64,000 bases of DNA from JAXLSZ01 sp046330315 (GTDB lineage: Bacteria; Actinomycetota; Thermoleophilia; Solirubrobacterales; 70-9), in contig JAXLSZ010000005.1 in the NCBI GenBank assembly GCA_046330315.1, positions 248,001 through 312,000 of the forward strand. The letters are read 5' to 3'. A program made the position numbers and the translations under genes. Positions 7,814-15,768 of this stretch are shown in pieces; positions within the stretch are counted from its first letter, which is position 1, and each line of letters begins with the position of its first letter. Below the pieces are notes generated by a model. The model had not been told where the DNA came from, ran no database searches, and saw only the letters and a list, made by a program, of their open reading frames with translations.

Positions 7814-8905
7814 TCAGCCGCGCACCGGAGGCGCAGATGCGCGGTCGCCGAGCCCACGGTCAAGTCGCTTGCTCGTTCCCACCGCTGTGTCGCCGCGTTC
7901 CCGCAAGAGCGGCAGGACGTCCTGCGCGAAGAGGCGGAGGAAGCGCTCCTGGTCGGCCCCCGGCCCGTGCATCAACAGGTGTCTGAAGCCCAGGTCGATG
8001 TAGGGCTGAATGCGATCCACGACCTCGCGCGGATCGGTGGAGACGATGAAGCGGGTGTGTGCCTGGCCCACGTTCTCGTCGGCCAGGTTCTCGAGCTCGA
8101 GTGGATCCTCGACGCCCATCTTCTGCTCCGGCTTCAGTGCGAGCGCCCCCCACCATTCGCAGGCACGGAGCGCCGTCTCGGGGTCGGTGTCGTACGAGAC
8201 CTTGATCTCGATCAGACGGTCGATCCCCATCGGGTCGCGTCCTGCTCCCTTAGCCGCCTCCTCGAGGTTGGCGATGAGCTCCTCATAGAGCTCGGCATTT
8301 TTGCCGCTCGTGCAGATGAAGCCGTCGCCGGCACGTCCCACGAGTTTGGCCGCAAGCGGGCCCGACGCGGCGATGTAGATCGGTACGGGCTCATCGGGAC
8401 GGTCGTAGATCGTGGCCCGCTTGGTCTGGTAATACTCGCCGTCGAAGTCCACGCGCTCTTCGGTCCAGAGTTCACGCATCAGCCTGATCGACTCGGCAAG
8501 CCGGCGGCGGCGCTCTTTCGCTCCCGGCCACTCGGCCCCGGTGGCGGGCGTCTCGTTCATCGACTCGCCGGTGCCCACACCCAGGAAGATGCGGCCTGGG
8601 TTCATGCACGCGAGCGTGGCGAACGCCTGGGCAACCACGGAGGGGTGGTAGCGCAGCGTCGGCGTGAGCACGCTGGTGCCGATCTGCACCGAGCGCGTGG
8701 CCTGGACCGCGGACCCAAGCCACGGCAGCGCGGCCGGGGCGTGACCGGAGTGGTGCCGCCAGGGTTGAAAGTGATCAGACAGCGCCACGGATTCGAAGCC
8801 GAGCTCCTCGGCCAACACGGCAAAGGTGAGCAGAGATCCGGGGTCAAACTGCTCTGCCGATGCCTTGTAGCCAATCCTTAGCGACTGCGTCACGTTGGGG
8901 TCCAT
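7814..8905 (-). CDS. F420-dependent glucose-6-phosphate dehydrogenase-like enzyme (LLM family)
   Basis: A 363-residue luciferase-like TIM-barrel protein close to mycobacterial Fgd1. It shares GYKASAEQF, SDHFQPWRH, GTSVLTPT, LGVGTGE and RAGDGFICTSGK. Equivalents of Fgd1 catalytic residues Asp39, His40, Trp44 and Glu109 are Asp44, His45, Trp49 and Glu114. The phosphate-binding Lys198, Lys259 and Arg283 correspond to Lys202, Lys262 and Arg285. Fgd1 His260 is replaced by Met263. By family knowledge it should oxidise a sugar phosphate while reducing F420 to F420H2, but the Met change leaves the sugar open. The last 25 or so residues extend beyond the family. It is the final gene of a leftward operon starting at the aldehyde dehydrogenase, 250 bp after the PPOX gene. 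Confidence 0.88.
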   Translation of the reverse strand: MDPNVTQSLRIGYKASAEQFDPGSLLTFAVLAEELGFESVALSDHFQPWRHHSGHAPAALPWLGSAVQATRSVQIGTSVLTPTLRYHPSVVAQAFATLACMNPGRIFLGVGTGESMNETPATGAEWPGAKERRRRLAESIRLMRELWTEERVDFDGEYYQTKRATIYDRPDEPVPIYIAASGPLAAKLVGRAGDGFICTSGKNAELYEELIANLEEAAKGAGRDPMGIDRLIEIKVSYDTDPETALRACEWWGALALKPEQKMGVEDPLELENLADENVGQAHTRFIVSTDPREVVDRIQPYIDLGFRHLLMHGPGADQERFLRLFAQDVLPLLRERGDTAVGTSKRLDRGLGDRASAPPVRG

Positions 8906-9157
8906 CGCTTCTCCGATTCAGGCTTGTAGGTGGACGGTCTCGGGAGTCAGAAGGAACGGCCCTGGCGGATCAGGTCGTCGCCGTTCGAGGCGATGTCCTG
9001 GCCGTAGCGTTCGACGCGGCGGGACTGTCCTCGCGTTCGGCCTGGCGCCGTAGGGGGGCCGTCCTCGCGGACGGGCGGACCCCACCATCGAGCCTGGTCC
9101 CCCTCGGGGCGCTCGTCCCCCACCGGAGCCCATCCTCCATCCACCGGTCCCGCTCAC

Positions 9158-9694
9158 TCACCCTTGGTCGCTGCTCTCGGATCCGTTCGACTCAAAGAAG
9201 GAGTCTGGGAGAACGCGCCGTTCACCGGACGCAAGCAGGGTCGCCTCGCGGAGGTCCCAGCCCCACATCTTGTCAGGACGCACCTCGTAAAACCTCCGGT
9301 GATTGTACTCACCGAAGTTCACGTACTCCTCGATGTACGGATCCCCGGGATAGAAGTACTTCTCCAAGACCATTTCCTCCAGCTCTCTCCCCAACTCCGG
9401 ATCGGACACCTCGGCTGCCGTACCCTCGATGTTGATCCCTCGGACATCCGCCAAAGACTCGCCCGCGTCAATGACGGCCGACAGCCTGCCATCGCTCCGC
9501 AGATTCCGCACGTGTCGGTTGGCCTGATCGAACGGCACATAGATCGTGCGGTCCTTCGCCACATACCAGAGTGCGGTCACGTAGATCGGCTCGGCCGCTG
9601 ACACCGTTGCCACGCGAATCTCGTGGCATCGCTCGATGAAATGCCACCTCTTCGCCCCCCGCAGAGGCGCTGCAATGCTGAGCCTGATTCCCAT
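9158..9694 (-). CDS. PPOX-fold flavin/deazaflavin-binding protein
   Basis: A 178-residue protein with the split beta-barrel pattern of the pyridoxamine-phosphate-oxidase-like superfamily: an N-terminal IRVATVSAAEPIYVTALWYV, then IYVPFDQANRHVRNLRSDGRLSAVIDAG, INIEGTAAEVSD, and a C-terminal RFYEVRPDKMWGWD. Actinobacterial members often use F420H2 or FMN as reductant (Rv1155-type). The neighbourhood, with an F420-reducing enzyme and an FO synthase, favours F420, but this is inference. The ATG lies one base beyond the stop of the cupin gene, so it is translated as part of the same operon. Substrate unknown. Confidence 0.75.
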   Translation of the reverse strand: MGIRLSIAAPLRGAKRWHFIERCHEIRVATVSAAEPIYVTALWYVAKDRTIYVPFDQANRHVRNLRSDGRLSAVIDAGESLADVRGINIEGTAAEVSDPELGRELEEMVLEKYFYPGDPYIEEYVNFGEYNHRRFYEVRPDKMWGWDLREATLLASGERRVLPDSFFESNGSESSDQG

Positions 9695-9695
9695 T

Positions 9696-10220
9696 TCAGT
9701 CCTCCCTCATCTCGCGCAGCGTCTTGACGTATTCCGGTGCCTCTGGGATGTCGATCTCCCGCAGAGGTTTGAGCCCCGTCTTGAAGGCGGGACCGAGGGT
9801 CCAGAAGTTGATCGACTCGACGCCGGAGGGCATCAGCGTGTAGGTGTAGCCCGCCGGCAAATACATGTGCTCGGTTTCTTTGATGTCGAGGACCTTGCCT
9901 CTTCCGGTGTCGTCCTCGACCTTCACACGGAGAATTCCCTTGATGCAGTAGTAGGTCTCATCCCAGTTGGATTGCATCCACTTGAACTCATCCATGTCAG
10001 GGTCATGAAAACACAGTCCTTGGTAGAAGTACCGGGCGTCGTCACGCTCACGCGAGATAAACACACCACTCTCGCACCCGTTACTGAACGGGAGCCGTGG
10101 CATCGCTTCAATCTCCTGGAACGTGATGATCCGCGGATATCTGCGGTCTGACCGCGCCCTCACGTCGTCAAGCAGACTCTTGGCCTCGCGTGGGGGAGCG
10201 TCGGTATCTGCGATAGTCAC
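9696..10220 (-). CDS. EutQ-like cupin lacking metal histidines
   Basis: A 174-residue single-domain cupin. The first cupin motif reads WMQSNWDETYYCIKGILRV: the glutamate and terminal glycine are kept, but the HxH metal ligands are Gln/Asn. The second motif, HMYLPAGYTYTLMPSG, has the usual turn. A cupin of this type without a metal site resembles EutQ of ethanolamine utilisation more than dioxygenases. EutQ has acetate-kinase activity in Salmonella; whether this protein does is unknown. It sits between the APC permease and the PPOX gene on the same strand, separated by 60 bp and 1 bp. It could bind a small metabolite, act as a sugar-phosphate isomerase, or serve as a structural partner. Confidence 0.65.
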   Translation of the reverse strand: MTIADTDAPPREAKSLLDDVRARSDRRYPRIITFQEIEAMPRLPFSNGCESGVFISRERDDARYFYQGLCFHDPDMDEFKWMQSNWDETYYCIKGILRVKVEDDTGRGKVLDIKETEHMYLPAGYTYTLMPSGVESINFWTLGPAFKTGLKPLREIDIPEAPEYVKTLREMRED

Positions 10221-10280
10221 TATCCAGTCCTTTCTGCTGTTGTTGGTTGACCTGCCTGTCGCAACAGACTCATTGCCGCT

Positions 10281-11933
10281 CTACTCCGGGGGGACCCTCG
10301 AGAACGCGATCGTCGGGTCGTAACCGCTCAGCTTGAGCCAGAGTCGGCGTCCGTAGAAGTAGAAAATCGCCGCAATGTAGATCCCGCCGATCATCTCCAG
10401 GGACCCCCTGTCGTTTACGAAGAGCGCATCCTTGCTCAGGTAGAAGTAGACCAGGAGTGCATTGAACGCAAAGCCGAGCACGCCGAGCACCACGATCAGG
10501 GGAATCCCTCCGATCTGAAACCTGGCTGCCGGCGATGTCCTGTAGAGATCGGGCGCCCGATAGGGAAACGCGATTGCTGCAACCATGGTGCCCATGTAGG
10601 TGAGAACAGCCGTTAGCGTGACCGCGAGCGTGTAGTTCGCCACTCTCGTGTGGTTGTAGAGGTAGACAAAGATGACGCTCATGACCATGATCACGAGGAG
10701 TGCCGCAAGCGGCGTGCGCGTGCGCTCGTTGACATCGCCCAAGCGCTCAGGCAGAACGCGGTCAAAGGCCATCGCCATCACAATCCGACTGCATCCCCAC
10801 GCCATGCCCACCAGGATCTGAAAGGCGGTTGCAATGAATCCCACGGCGAGCAGGAGAATGACGACCGGACTCCTGGTGAGCATCGCGGCGATCACGCCAA
10901 AGAACGGTGACGCCGGCAGCTGTTCGAGCCCGGGTGCGCCCGAATAGTAGAGGTAGCCAAGCGAACCCATGAAGGTGGCGCCCGCCGAGTGCTGGAACAG
11001 GAATGCGGTGAAGGCAATCGTAATCGTCACGATCGCCAGCGCGCCGATCATGCCCACAGCATGGTTCTTGAGCACTCGCGCGCCTTTCAGCTCGCCCGCG
11101 GTGACCACCGACCACATGCACCACGCCATCGCTGTCCACACCACCGGGGCCACTCCGATTGTATCCCAGAAGCTGAAGTGATTGCCTGGGTAACCCGCCT
11201 TTCGCGCAGACGCAATGATTTCGTTATAGTGGTTCTTGCTGCCCCCGATGTAGTTGTTGAAGGTGCTGATGAAGTCCGAATGCGAGTGGGCGAGCAGTAG
11301 AATCCAGCACGTCACGAACGTGATCAGCAGGGCAGCCCACAAGATCGACTGCACGCGAAGGTATAGGCGGATTCCCTTGGCCAGGATCAGCAAGGTCAAG
11401 GCTATTCCGGCGATCGAGATCCAGGTGATGCCCCAAGGGGTGGCCGCCCAGGTTCCGAAGTCCACAAGCCAAGTGGAGTGGGTTTCGATACCAAGGGTTG
11501 TGGCGAAAGGCGAGAGGGCCATAACTCCAAGCATCCAGCCAGCGAGACAGATCCAGAACGCCACGAAGACCACGAATCCGACCGCGACCAGCACGAACCC
11601 GAAGCCGCTATCAACCAGGCGGCTTTGGAACACGTAGTCGCCGCCCGACCTCGGCATCGAGGCCGCGAGCATCGCATAGGCGCCCAGCATGAAGACGCCG
11701 AGAATGCCCGTGATGACAACCCCGAGCCAGATATTGGCTCCTGGGAAGGCGTAGGGAACCCATAGGTATGTGAGCGCTGCACCCAACACAATGGTCGTGA
11801 TCATCGTGTTGTACACGACAGTTTGCCGTGTACCCATCAAACGTACGAGGCCGGTCGACTGACGAATGAAGACACCCTCATCCTCGCCGCTGTCAACCTT
11901 CCCTTGGTCAAGTCTTGCTTCTGAACTCGTCAC
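10281..11933 (-). CDS. APC-superfamily permease
   Basis: A 550-residue integral membrane protein with about 12 or more hydrophobic segments. Helix 1 has the amino acid-polyamine-organocation signature, with a helix break around NTMITTIVLGAALTYL followed by SMPRSGGDYVF, the equivalent of the substrate-binding unwound helix in APC transporters. It has a hydrophilic 35-residue N-terminus and an external loop near residues 225-260 rich in Asn, His and Lys. The family imports amino acids, polyamines or amines with protons. It is cotranscribed with aldehyde dehydrogenase and EutQ-like genes, so an amine or amino acid whose carbon becomes an aldehyde is a reasonable guess. A and T in third codon positions are more frequent here than in the flanking chromosome. 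Confidence 0.85.
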   Translation of the reverse strand: MTSSEARLDQGKVDSGEDEGVFIRQSTGLVRLMGTRQTVVYNTMITTIVLGAALTYLWVPYAFPGANIWLGVVITGILGVFMLGAYAMLAASMPRSGGDYVFQSRLVDSGFGFVLVAVGFVVFVAFWICLAGWMLGVMALSPFATTLGIETHSTWLVDFGTWAATPWGITWISIAGIALTLLILAKGIRLYLRVQSILWAALLITFVTCWILLLAHSHSDFISTFNNYIGGSKNHYNEIIASARKAGYPGNHFSFWDTIGVAPVVWTAMAWCMWSVVTAGELKGARVLKNHAVGMIGALAIVTITIAFTAFLFQHSAGATFMGSLGYLYYSGAPGLEQLPASPFFGVIAAMLTRSPVVILLLAVGFIATAFQILVGMAWGCSRIVMAMAFDRVLPERLGDVNERTRTPLAALLVIMVMSVIFVYLYNHTRVANYTLAVTLTAVLTYMGTMVAAIAFPYRAPDLYRTSPAARFQIGGIPLIVVLGVLGFAFNALLVYFYLSKDALFVNDRGSLEMIGGIYIAAIFYFYGRRLWLKLSGYDPTIAFSRVPPE

Positions 11934-11957
11934 GACTAATCCTCCTCGCCTACGTCT

Positions 11958-13031
11958 CTATGTGGACAGGAGCTGTGCTCTTACCCCTCGTTTTGGATCA
12001 ATCCTGATGAAGGCAGCCCGCAAGATGCCTTCCGTGTACTCGGAACCCGGATTCACGGCTACCGTTTTGCCAAGTCTTCCTATGGCCCGCGACTCGTGAA
12101 TGTGTCCATGAACACTCAGCATCGGCTGATATTGCTCAATCAGCTCACGAACTGCGCTGCTGCCAGCCCCATGGAGACGGGGCTCTCCGCCGTCGCTCAC
12201 GACCGTCAGATCCGGCCTCACCTCGGGACACGTATCCAGGCCGGAATCTCGCGGGGGCACGTGGATGTTCCATATGCTCCGCTCGGGAGCCCGGATTCGG
12301 CCGATCTCCTGCTCGAGGATCGCGTGAATCTCCCGCTCCTCGTACTCGCGAGGTGAATTCCAGGGCGTGCGGTTGGCGCCGCTGAACCCCAGCACCTCGA
12401 TGTCCGGCTCTATCTCCACGGGCATGCGATCGACGCTCTCGACGAACTCATGTCTCTTGAGCACCTCGTCGAGTCCCCGCGGATCGTCGTTCCCCGCGAT
12501 CGCAAACATTCGAATACCGCGGGGGGCGAGGCGTTCGGCTGCAAGGTCGAACCAGCCCTGCACGGAGGCCCGCATCGCTTCGAGGAACACGCGATCGACC
12601 TCCTCGGGGCGCTCGCGCATGCGCTCGGTGTCCGCCGTGGTGGTGCGGAGCGGATACTGACCTGCCAACCGAATGGTCCTTTCCAACTCCTCAAGTTCGG
12701 GCTCCGACTCGGCTTTGAGCTGGCGACCCATGAACTCGGCGGTGTGCCCGCCGTTCGAAGGCAGCACCGGGACCAGCGTCTTGCCGGTGAGGTCGCCGCC
12801 GAGCAGCGCAATGTCGGCCTTGAACTCCACTGCGGCATTGACGAACTTTCGAAACGCCGACTCCGAGCCGTGCAGATCTGTAGCGAATAGGATGCGTAGC
12901 GCGTCATCGCTGACGCCGTTCTTCTTCTTCCCAAAGACGATCAGCGGATCTCCGGTTCCGTCTCGGTCTCGGGCTCCTCGGGCTCCTCGTACCAACGGAC
13001 CTTGTCGCCCACCATCGAACGCGTCTTCCAA
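11958..13031 (-). CDS. Calcineurin-like metallophosphoesterase
   Basis: A binuclear-metal phosphoesterase. Motifs in order are ATDLHG (DxH), GGDLTG (GDxxG), GNDDP (the GNHD position with His changed to Asp), HVPP, and VHGHIHE (GHxH). The core starts near residue 48 of the longest frame. The true start is uncertain: the frame from 13031 overlaps the nucleotidyltransferase gene by 91 bp, a TTG lies at 12995, and a CTG at 12944 overlaps the upstream stop as CTGA. No ATG or GTG exists between the stop at 12941 and the first motif. It is soluble with no signal peptide. The substrate could be a nucleotide, a phosphodiester or a phosphosugar. Confidence 0.82.
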   Translation of the reverse strand: MEDAFDGGRQGPLVRGARGARDRDGTGDPLIVFGKKKNGVSDDALRILFATDLHGSESAFRKFVNAAVEFKADIALLGGDLTGKTLVPVLPSNGGHTAEFMGRQLKAESEPELEELERTIRLAGQYPLRTTTADTERMRERPEEVDRVFLEAMRASVQGWFDLAAERLAPRGIRMFAIAGNDDPRGLDEVLKRHEFVESVDRMPVEIEPDIEVLGFSGANRTPWNSPREYEEREIHAILEQEIGRIRAPERSIWNIHVPPRDSGLDTCPEVRPDLTVVSDGGEPRLHGAGSSAVRELIEQYQPMLSVHGHIHESRAIGRLGKTVAVNPGSEYTEGILRAAFIRIDPKRGVRAQLLST

Positions 13032-13711
13032 CGCCGGGACTTGGGCGCAGCGTCAACCAGCGCCCGCATCTCCTGCGCGCGTTCGACGATCTCGCGGCTG
13101 CGGGCAGGCGCCTTCGCAGCCCAACCTTCGACTTTCGCGAGATTGTCCGTCACGGTGCGCCATAGTCCCCAATCCCTCGCCAGGATCCGGGCGAACCGCT
13201 CGCCGTCGATGTCGTCGGGCCCATCGCCGATGGCGTGGAACGCCAGGAGCGCGCCGATGTCCATGAAGTCCTTCTCGTTGCATTTGACGATCTGGAGCTT
13301 CGTCAGCAGCAACTCAACCAGGCCGAGCGCTGGATGCTCAGCGGGATGAAACGCCTCCTCACCGAGCGGAATGTTGTGACACATCTCGAAGGCGCCGACG
13401 AAGATGTCGATGCGCAGGTTCTGCTCGACGTCGACGAACATGAGCCGCGCCTCGCCCTGCACCGAGTTGAAACTCGATACTGGTTGGTATCCCAGGTCTT
13501 CGAGGACCTGGGATACCGCAAGGGCCTCCTTGCGGCCAAGCACCAGATCGACGTCGCCGTAGTTGCGTGCGAACGACTCTGCATCGGCCGAATGCTCCGA
13601 GCTGTGAAACCAACATCCGACCCCACCGATTACCTTCGCACTTACCCCGGCCGCGCGCGCGCGGCCGATGATGTTCTGCGCGTGCCCAGCTGCTCGCGGT
13701 AGTGCGTTCAT
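12941..13711 (-). CDS. Nucleotidyltransferase-fold protein
   Basis: A 256-residue protein with a minimal nucleotidyltransferase pattern: KVIGGVGCWFH as the glycine-rich strand, NYGDVDLVLG as the metal-binding DxD-like segment, and LRIDIFVGAFEM carrying a possible third acidic residue. This layout is found in antibiotic nucleotidyltransferases, AbiEii-type toxins and many uncharacterised enzymes. The C-terminal 60 residues are charged and end in a Glu/Pro/Thr tail. The ATG at 13711 follows a GAGG ribosome site and lies 31 bp after the aldehyde dehydrogenase stop. The frame extends upstream only as antisense to that gene. The role in the operon is unknown; it may modify a substrate later processed by the adjacent phosphoesterase. 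Confidence 0.65.
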   Translation of the reverse strand: MNALPRAAGHAQNIIGRARAAGVSAKVIGGVGCWFHSSEHSADAESFARNYGDVDLVLGRKEALAVSQVLEDLGYQPVSSFNSVQGEARLMFVDVEQNLRIDIFVGAFEMCHNIPLGEEAFHPAEHPALGLVELLLTKLQIVKCNEKDFMDIGALLAFHAIGDGPDDIDGERFARILARDWGLWRTVTDNLAKVEGWAAKAPARSREIVERAQEMRALVDAAPKSRRWKTRSMVGDKVRWYEEPEEPETETEPEIR

Positions 13712-13742
13712 GCCTATCTCGCCTCGGAAGAGGAGTTCACGA

Positions 13743-15248
13743 TCAAGCGAGATTCGTCCATACGGTCTTGGTTTGCAGGTAGCCGTCGAGAGCCGCCCGA
13801 CCATTGTCGCGGCCGTACCCCGATTGCTTGTAGCCCCCGAAGGGTGCCACAGCGTCGAAGTTGTTGAAGCAGTTGATCCACACCGTGCCGGCCTCGAGCA
13901 TGGCAGCAAACTTGTGGGCCTTGCGCACATCTGTTGTCCAGATGCCGGCCGCCAGGCCGTAGCTCGAGGCGTTGGCCCGAGCAGCGAGTTCCTCGAGCGA
14001 ATCGAACGGTTGGGCCACGAGGACCGGGCCGAAGATCTCCTCGCGACAGATGACCGTGTCGTCGGTCACGTCAACGAGCACGGTGGGCTCGACGAAATAG
14101 CCGCTCGCCAGGTCGCCGTCGGCGCGCCGACCGCCGACCGCCACCGAGGCGCCCTCCTCCACCCCGCGCTCGAGGTAGCTGGTCACTCGCCGGAGCTGCT
14201 CGTCGGAGACCAGCGGACCGAGGGTGGTCTCGGGATCGAGTCCGGGTCCGAGTTGTAGCTTGCTGGCCACCTGCGCTACCGCGTCCACCACCTGGTCGTA
14301 GACCGAGCGCTCGACCATCATCCGCGAGCCGGCGCTGCACACCTGGCCGCTGTTGAAGAAGATCGCCTCTGCCGCGGTTGCGGCCGCCGCCTCAAGGTCG
14401 GCGTCCGCGAAGATGATGTTGGGGCTCTTGCCGCCAAGCTCGAGCGTCACTTGTTTCAGCGAGTCGGCCGCGATTCGGGCGATCAGCTTGCCAACCTCGG
14501 TGGAGCCTGTGAAGGCGATCTTGTTAACGCCCTGGTGGCGAACCAGCATGTCGCCGGTGGTGTCGCCGAAACCTGGACAGACGTTCAGCACACCCGGCGG
14601 GATACCAGCCTCAAGGGCGAGCTCTCCGAGCCGCAGTGCCGTCAGCGGCGTCTCCTCGGCAGGCTTGAGGATCAAGGTGCAGCCGGCCGCGAGGGCCGGC
14701 GCGACCTTCCAAGTGGCAAGCGTGAGGGGGAAATTCCAAGGAACGATGGCGGCCACAACGCCCACCGGCTCCCGACGGGTATACAGGTGCATGTCCGGCA
14801 GCGAAGGAGGGAGAGTCTCGCCGGCGATCTTGCTCGGCCATCCGCTGAAGTAGCGGAGTTGGTCGATTGCAAGCGCCAGATCGGCCGCCTTCGCGAAGAC
14901 CACGGGCTTGCCGTTGTCAAGGCTCTCGATCTGCGCCAGTTCGTCCGCGTGCTCTTCAACGAGGTCGGCTAGGCGGCCGATCAGGCGACCGCGCTCCGTT
15001 GCGGGCAGTTCCGACCAAGGTCCCTCGAGCGCCCGGCGGGCTGCAGACACCGCGCGGTCCAGATCCTCGGGCCCGGCCTCGGCGATGTCGGCGATCTTCT
15101 CCCCCGTCGCGGGGTCGAGCGTCGGGAATGTCGCTCCGTTGACCGCCTCTACCGACTCGCCGTCGATCAGCATCCGCTTGGTGCCCTGCGAGAACGCCCT
15201 CACCTCCGGGAGCACATCGACCTTTTGACTTTCGAGCGTCGTCGTCAA
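13743..15248 (-). CDS. NAD(P)-dependent aldehyde dehydrogenase
   Basis: A 501-residue aldehyde dehydrogenase of normal length. Catalytic residues are Cys304 in GQVCSAG and Glu270 in TLELGGK; the cofactor region has PWNFPL, KPAEETPL and FTGSTEVGK. The C-terminus has the usual FGGYKQSGYGRD. Overall it resembles betaine, phenylacetaldehyde and gamma-aminobutyraldehyde dehydrogenases, but the exact substrate cannot be read from sequence. The start has a strong GGAGGAGAGG ribosome site. It is the first gene of a leftward operon of seven genes and faces the FbiC unit across a 264-bp shared control region. Confidence 0.93.
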   Translation of the reverse strand: MTTTLESQKVDVLPEVRAFSQGTKRMLIDGESVEAVNGATFPTLDPATGEKIADIAEAGPEDLDRAVSAARRALEGPWSELPATERGRLIGRLADLVEEHADELAQIESLDNGKPVVFAKAADLALAIDQLRYFSGWPSKIAGETLPPSLPDMHLYTRREPVGVVAAIVPWNFPLTLATWKVAPALAAGCTLILKPAEETPLTALRLGELALEAGIPPGVLNVCPGFGDTTGDMLVRHQGVNKIAFTGSTEVGKLIARIAADSLKQVTLELGGKSPNIIFADADLEAAAATAAEAIFFNSGQVCSAGSRMMVERSVYDQVVDAVAQVASKLQLGPGLDPETTLGPLVSDEQLRRVTSYLERGVEEGASVAVGGRRADGDLASGYFVEPTVLVDVTDDTVICREEIFGPVLVAQPFDSLEELAARANASSYGLAAGIWTTDVRKAHKFAAMLEAGTVWINCFNNFDAVAPFGGYKQSGYGRDNGRAALDGYLQTKTVWTNLA

Positions 15249-15512
15249 AACGAACTCCTCTCCTCCTGATTGGCAATCCGCGAGCGTGTCCGCGACCCAA
15301 CTCGCAGCTGAAACAATATACGATCCCTGTCAAGTCCGCTCACTTTTGAACCTGAATCCGTGGCAGAGCGCCAAATCCGTACCCGATTTCGCCAGGCGAA
15401 GAATCGCCTTCCAACGACGTCGGCTCACCGGGGGACCACCAGAGATGCCCTCGCCTCGAGCACGCTGAAGGGTGCCCGGGATTGGCCCGCTGAAAGGACC
15501 CGCCCGCGATGA
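15249..15512. promoter_or_regulatory. Divergent control region of the F420 cluster
   Basis: A 264-bp gap between the divergent aldehyde dehydrogenase and 77-aa ORF. Its left part (15300-15355) is AT-richer than its surroundings. On the minus strand it holds TTGACA and TATATT only seven bases apart, so they are not a standard sigma-70 pair, but they may mark promoter or operator DNA. The double Lrp/AsnC regulator encoded at 18394 is the obvious candidate to bind here. No clear Lrp site was identified. Confidence 0.45.
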
Positions 15513-15746
15513 ATGGCAGCGTGCGGAAGCTGGGGGAACCTCTCGTTTCCCATCCTCAACGAGGTGGGGTCGATCGTCTTCCGGGTCGCGGGTTCGGGGA
15601 GGTCCGAGGCGGTCGGACGAGCGATGTCGGGGGCGCGCGGCGCCGATGTGCCGGCAGCTCCCGTCGACCCGTACGACGGTGTGGTGATCTCGATCCTCGG
15701 CGCCGCCGCAGCTGCCCCATTGGGGGATGTCGCCACGCCCACGTGA
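15513..15746 (+). CDS. 77-aa unknown protein upstream of fbiC
   Basis: A short frame whose codons end mostly in G or C throughout, as in neighbouring real genes, and which reads as a plausible protein: FPILNEVGSIVFRVAGSG, then PVDPYDGVVISILGAAAAAP. It has an AAAGGA sequence about 14 bases before the ATG, a weak spacing. It ends 22 bp before the GTG of fbiC, on the same strand, so the two are probably cotranscribed. I recognise no family; it has no signal peptide and no clear transmembrane helix. It could be a small partner of the F420 pathway, a leader, or a decayed gene fragment. Confidence 0.45.
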   Translation: MAACGSWGNLSFPILNEVGSIVFRVAGSGRSEAVGRAMSGARGADVPAAPVDPYDGVVISILGAAAAAPLGDVATPT

Positions 15747-15768
15747 GCCATTGGCAGGGTGCCGTTCG

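Noticed and set aside
8906..9157. Small open frames (65-79 codons) between the Fgd-like and PPOX genes
   Set aside because: Three overlapping frames compete, none has a clear ribosome site, and composition is Arg/Gly/Pro-rich; treated as intergenic.
15300..15360. TTGACA and TATATT on the minus strand upstream of aldehyde dehydrogenase as a sigma-70 promoter
   Set aside because: They are only seven bases apart; kept as AT-rich control DNA but not called as a promoter.
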